From assembly GCA_030040955.1 (NCBI GenBank), contig JASHSH010000110.1, forward strand, positions 1 to 17,732: a stretch of DNA of 17,732 bases. Direction: 5' to 3'. Positions 14,813-17,732 of the stretch are shown here, one piece after another. Below the pieces are notes generated by a model, which ran no database searches, was not told the origin of the DNA, and saw nothing but the letters and a program-made list of their open reading frames with translations. This DNA comes from Rhodospirillales bacterium (lineage in GTDB: Bacteria > Pseudomonadota > Alphaproteobacteria > Rhodospirillales > Magnetospirillaceae). The position numbers and the translations under genes are program-made. Each line of letters begins with the position of its first letter. The first letter of the stretch is position 1.

Positions 14813-14826
14813 TGGGGAGGGATCAT

Positions 14827-16002
14827 ATGAAGCTCAGCAAGGATCGGATTCTGACCACGCATGCCGGCAGCCTGCCGCGCGGCGAGCCGCTCGGCACCTA
14901 TCTGATCGACGACGAGGCCGGCAAGCCGGTCGACAAGAAGGAGATGGAGAAGGCGGCCGAGGCGCGCATCGTCCATGTGCTGGCCAAGCAGGCCGAAGTG
15001 GGCGTGGACGTGGTCAACGACGGCGAGCAGGGAAGGGTCGGCTTCCAGACCTATGTGCCGCAGCGCATGAGCGGGTTCGGCGGCGTGTCGCAGCGCCCCT
15101 ACGGGCTCGACTGGATCAAGAATCCGCAGTTCACCGAGCGCTATTTCCAGCGCCTGCCTCCGCGCATCAGCAAGGTGTTCGGAGCGCCGCAGGCCATCGC
15201 CGACATCAAGTATCGCAGCACCGAGACCATCGACCACGAGATCGCCCGGCTGAAGCGCCTGGGCGCCGCGGTGAAGGGCAAGGTGACCGAGTTCTTCATG
15301 AACGCGCCCTCGCCGGGCATCGTGGCGACCACGATGCTGAACGCGCATTACGCGACCTACGAGGACTATCTCACCGCGATCGCGCGCGAGATGCGGACCG
15401 AATATCAGGCCGTCACCAAGGCGGGCTTCGTCCTCCAGATCGACGCGCCCGACATGGCGATGGAGCGCACCCTGCTGTTCCAGGACAAGTCGGACGCCGA
15501 GTACGTCAAGATCGTCGAGCAGCATGTCGCGGCGTTGAACAAGGGCCTCGAGGGCATCCCCCGCGAGCAGGTGCGGCTGCACGTGTGCTGGGGCAACTGG
15601 GAAGGCCCGCACGACCACGACATCGACATGGCCCCGCTGCTGCCCGCGCTCTACCAGGCCAAGGTCGGCGCGCTCGGCCTCGAATTCGCCATGCCGCGCC
15701 GCCAGCACGAGACGGCGGCGCTCAAGAAGCACAAGGTGCCCGACCATCTCGCCATCTTCCCGGGCGTGATCGATTCGAAGAGCAACGTGGTCGAGCATCC
15801 CGAGGTGGTGGCCCAGCGCATCGAGGCGGTGGTGGCCGCGGTCGGCGACAGGGAGCGCGTGATTGCCGGTGTCGATTGCGGCTTCGGCACCTTCGTCGGC
15901 TGGGAGTGGGTCACCGAGGATGTGGTCTGGCGCAAGCTCCACACGCTTCGCATGGGCGCCGACATCGCCTCGAAGCGGCTGTGGGGCAAGAAGGCGGCCT
16001 AG
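14827..16002 (+). CDS. MetE C-terminal-domain protein (cobalamin-independent methionine synthase II family)
   Basis: A 391-residue TIM-barrel protein equivalent to the catalytic C-terminal half of MetE only; full MetE is about 750 residues. It starts with TTHAGSLPRGE (10-20), the family's opening motif. Zinc ligands are visible as His252 and Cys254 (RLHVCWGNWEG), Cys351 (GVDCGFGTF) and probably Glu286 (LGLEFAMP). Stand-alone members include thiol methyltransferases and epoxyalkane:coenzyme M transferase, and many are uncharacterised catabolic enzymes. The zinc site implies activation of a thiol nucleophile. The start ATG 14827 has GGGGAGGG about 5 nt upstream. The setting among dioxygenase, SDR and NTF2-like genes favours a catabolic role over methionine synthesis (inference). 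Confidence 0.88.
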   Translation: MKLSKDRILTTHAGSLPRGEPLGTYLIDDEAGKPVDKKEMEKAAEARIVHVLAKQAEVGVDVVNDGEQGRVGFQTYVPQRMSGFGGVSQRPYGLDWIKNPQFTERYFQRLPPRISKVFGAPQAIADIKYRSTETIDHEIARLKRLGAAVKGKVTEFFMNAPSPGIVATTMLNAHYATYEDYLTAIAREMRTEYQAVTKAGFVLQIDAPDMAMERTLLFQDKSDAEYVKIVEQHVAALNKGLEGIPREQVRLHVCWGNWEGPHDHDIDMAPLLPALYQAKVGALGLEFAMPRRQHETAALKKHKVPDHLAIFPGVIDSKSNVVEHPEVVAQRIEAVVAAVGDRERVIAGVDCGFGTFVGWEWVTEDVVWRKLHTLRMGADIASKRLWGKKAA

Positions 16003-16006
16003 CCGC

Positions 16007-16399
16007 GTGGCCGACCAGACGGCGGACGCCGCCAAGCTCCGCGAGTCCGAGGAACGCCGCTGCCGGGCCACGGTGGCGGCGGACCTCGGCGCGCTGGATG
16101 GGCTGTTCGACGAAGGTTCGGTGTTCACGCATTCGAGCGGCTTGCGCGAAGGCAAGGCCGAATATCTGGCTTCGCTCGGTTCCGGCAAGCTGGTCTACAA
16201 GCGGCTGGAGAGCACACCCGAGTCGGTCACCGTTTGGGGCGATGCGGCGGTGATCGTGGGCCGGATGCAGATCGACGCGGTGGCCGGCGGGCAGGCGCGG
16301 CACATCGACTCGATCTACACCTCGGTCTGGCGCCGGCGCGGCAATGTTTGGCGGATCGTGACGCTGCAATCGGGAGCGGCGGCGCCGGCCAAGCCCTAG
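16007..16399 (+). CDS. NTF2-like (SnoaL/DUF4440-type) small protein
   Basis: A 130-residue cytoplasmic protein of the NTF2-like cone-shaped fold. The pattern of an N-terminal helix (EERRCRATVAADLGALDGLF), FTHSSGLREGKAEYLASL (39-56) and a C-terminal strand with VWRRRGNVWRIVTLQSG matches DUF4440 or SnoaL-like proteins, which include small isomerases and hydratases as well as binding proteins. The start is GTG 16007, 4 nt after the stop of the MetE-like gene, so the two are co-transcribed; the frame is open further upstream only inside that gene. The stop lies 6 bp from the stop of the convergent transporter gene. Specific function unknown. Confidence 0.78.
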   Translation: MADQTADAAKLRESEERRCRATVAADLGALDGLFDEGSVFTHSSGLREGKAEYLASLGSGKLVYKRLESTPESVTVWGDAAVIVGRMQIDAVAGGQARHIDSIYTSVWRRRGNVWRIVTLQSGAAAPAKP

Positions 16400-16408
16400 A
16401 TCGATCTA
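16397..16408. other. Twelve-base palindrome linking two convergent stop codons
   Basis: TAGATCGATCTA is a perfect palindrome. Its ends are the TAG of the NTF2-like gene (16397-16399) and the TAG of the transporter gene on the other strand (16408-16406). With only 6 bp between the genes there is no room for separate terminators. Confidence 0.5.
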
Positions 16409-17732
16409 CTCCGCCAGTCGGGTACGGCGCACCACGCTGAAGAAGGTCGCCGCGATCAGCGTCACCGCGCCCAGCACGGTATAGTGCCAGGACGAATTCT
16501 GGTTGAAGAAGGCGGCCGCGCTGCTGGTCGCCTGGATCAGCGCGGCGCCCATCAAGGTGCACAGCGCCGAGGCCCGCCCGCCCGTGATGCTCGCCCCGCC
16601 CAGCACCACCGCGGTCAGGCTGATGATGGTGTAGTCGGCGCCGACCGTGGCCGAGCCCATGCCGATCTCGCCGGCGAGCAGAAGCCCGCCGATGCCGGTG
16701 AGCAGGCCGCAGATGACGAAGGCCTGGACCAGGTGGCGCTGTCCGCCAAGGCCCAGGCGCGCGCCGGCCAGCGGGCTCGACCCGACCGCGCGCATCCGCC
16801 GGCCGAGCGCACTGCGGTACAGCAGGATTTCGATCACCGCTATCAGCACCAGCGCCAGCGCCATCCCGGCCGGCACGCCGAGAATCGGAAACTCGGTCAG
16901 GTCGGAGAGCGCATCGTCGATCTCGCCGGCCGCCTTGGGCCGTAGCGCCAGCGACAGACCCTGAAGCCCGATGAACGAGGCGAGCGTGACGATGATCGCG
17001 GGCAGGCCGAGCTCGGCGATCAGGATGCCCTGGAACAGCCCGTACAACATGCCGCAGAGCAGGACGAGCACCCCGCCGCCGATCACCGCCGGCAGCGGCG
17101 TCCCCGATTTCATGGTGAACGAGGCGAGCACCACCATGAACCCGGCGAGCGCGCCGACCGAGAGGTCGATCCGTCCGACCAGGATGGTCGCCATCTGCCC
17201 GGCGGCGGCGAACACGACGATGGCCAGGAAGATGAGCATGTTGGCGATGTTGAGCGGGGTCAGGAAATAGGAGCTGACCAGCTCGGTGCCGACCAGGATG
17301 ATCGCGGTCAGCGCGGCGAGCACGAGGGCGGGGAAATGGTCGCTGCGCAGCAATCGCCGCCAGCGTTCCCCGCCCTCCCGCGCCCCTGTACCTTCGGCGC
17401 GCGAGACCTTGGCGGTCAGGTTGGCCTCGGTGATCGAAGCGTCGGTGATCTCGCTGCCGCGCAACTCGCGCACGATGCGGCCGCGCGCGAAGATCAGAAC
17501 CCGGTCGCACAGTCCTTCCAACTCGATGCCGTCGGAGCAGCAGACGATGATCGCCATGCCCTGCTCGGCCAGCGCGCGCAGGCGCTGATAGATTTCCGCG
17601 CGCGCGCCGATATCGACACCCTTGGTCGGCTCGTCGACCATCAGGACCGCGGGCGCGGCCGACATCTCGCGGCCGATCAGCACCTTTTGCTGGTTGCCGC
17701 CGGACAATTCGCCGACCGGGGTTTCGATCGAC
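16406..17732 (-). CDS. Ribose-type ABC transporter, ATPase fused to permease (partial)
   Basis: The gene enters from the right edge and its 441 visible residues form the C-terminal part. The first ~95 residues are the end of an RbsA/MglA-type ATPase: signature LSGGNQQK, Walker B VLMVDEPTKGVD, then LIFARGRIVREL. A ~35-residue charged linker follows (SRAEGTGAREGGERWRRLL). The remainder is an RbsC-type BPD_transp_2 permease with eight to nine hydrophobic segments, including GRIDLSVGALAGFMVVLA and VVLGGASITGGR. ATPase and permease are normally separate proteins in this family, so this is a gene fusion with no stop or frameshift between them. The expected substrate class is a sugar or sugar-like compound taken up with a periplasmic binding protein not in the window. 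The start lies beyond 17732. Confidence 0.9.
   Translation of the reverse strand, partial: SIETPVGELSGGNQQKVLIGREMSAAPAVLMVDEPTKGVDIGARAEIYQRLRALAEQGMAIIVCCSDGIELEGLCDRVLIFARGRIVRELRGSEITDASITEANLTAKVSRAEGTGAREGGERWRRLLRSDHFPALVLAALTAIILVGTELVSSYFLTPLNIANMLIFLAIVVFAAAGQMATILVGRIDLSVGALAGFMVVLASFTMKSGTPLPAVIGGGVLVLLCGMLYGLFQGILIAELGLPAIIVTLASFIGLQGLSLALRPKAAGEIDDALSDLTEFPILGVPAGMALALVLIAVIEILLYRSALGRRMRAVGSSPLAGARLGLGGQRHLVQAFVICGLLTGIGGLLLAGEIGMGSATVGADYTIISLTAVVLGGASITGGRASALCTLMGAALIQATSSAAAFFNQNSSWHYTVLGAVTLIAATFFSVVRRTRLAE

Noticed and set aside
13855..14826. N-terminal extension of the MetE-like protein to 715 residues
   Set aside because: It might suggest a full-length MetE, but the extension is an out-of-frame reading of the SDR gene; the ribosome binding site and family start are at 14827.
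14687..14826. SAM or cobalamin riboswitch upstream of the MetE-like gene
   Set aside because: The leader is too short and lacks the conserved cores of the SAM-II or cobalamin elements; only small simple hairpins are seen.

Overview
This 17.7 kb window is GC-rich, gene-dense DNA, most consistent with a high-GC alphaproteobacterium (Rhizobiales/Rhodospirillales type). The lineage is inferred from strong G/C third-position codon bias, tightly overlapping operons, several Liv-type ABC importers, and an intergenic cluster of short palindromes of the kind scattered through such genomes. The content is transport plus small-molecule catabolism. No rRNA, tRNA, CRISPR, transposase or phage gene was seen, and no transcription factor is encoded here.

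Left part (1-2752, minus strand): a Liv-type operon in the order LivG-like ATPase, LivF-like ATPase, periplasmic binding protein. It seems to run off the left edge into another gene, perhaps the missing permeases. A 288-bp spacer (2753-3040) holding four different palindromic elements separates it from the next unit.

Centre (3041-10791): two divergent operons share a 112-bp control region (7314-7425). Leftwards run a TIGR04076-like small protein, an aldo/keto reductase, a Liv-type binding protein, and a second aldo/keto reductase fused to a RidA/YjgF-type domain. Rightwards run LivG-, LivF-, LivH- and LivM-like genes, each overlapping the next by 4 nt, with no binding protein. The likeliest reading is one importer whose binding protein sits in the divergent arm together with two related reductases. 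The substrate is unknown. This is the most interesting part of the window.

Right part (10792-16399): a 2-oxoglutarate/Fe(II) oxygenase (minus) is divergent from a transaldolase (plus). A two-domain extradiol-type VOC dioxygenase (minus) is divergent from an SDR-fold protein lacking the usual Tyr-Lys pair. The SDR is followed by a MetE C-terminal-domain (methionine synthase II family) protein and an NTF2/SnoaL-like protein. Together they look like a small catabolic cluster, probably for an aromatic or otherwise ring- or thiol-containing compound (inference).

Right edge (16406-17732, minus, truncated): a ribose-type ABC transporter in which the ATPase is fused in frame to the permease.

All functions come from reading motifs by eye; no database search was run. 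Liv and AKR names denote families, not substrates.
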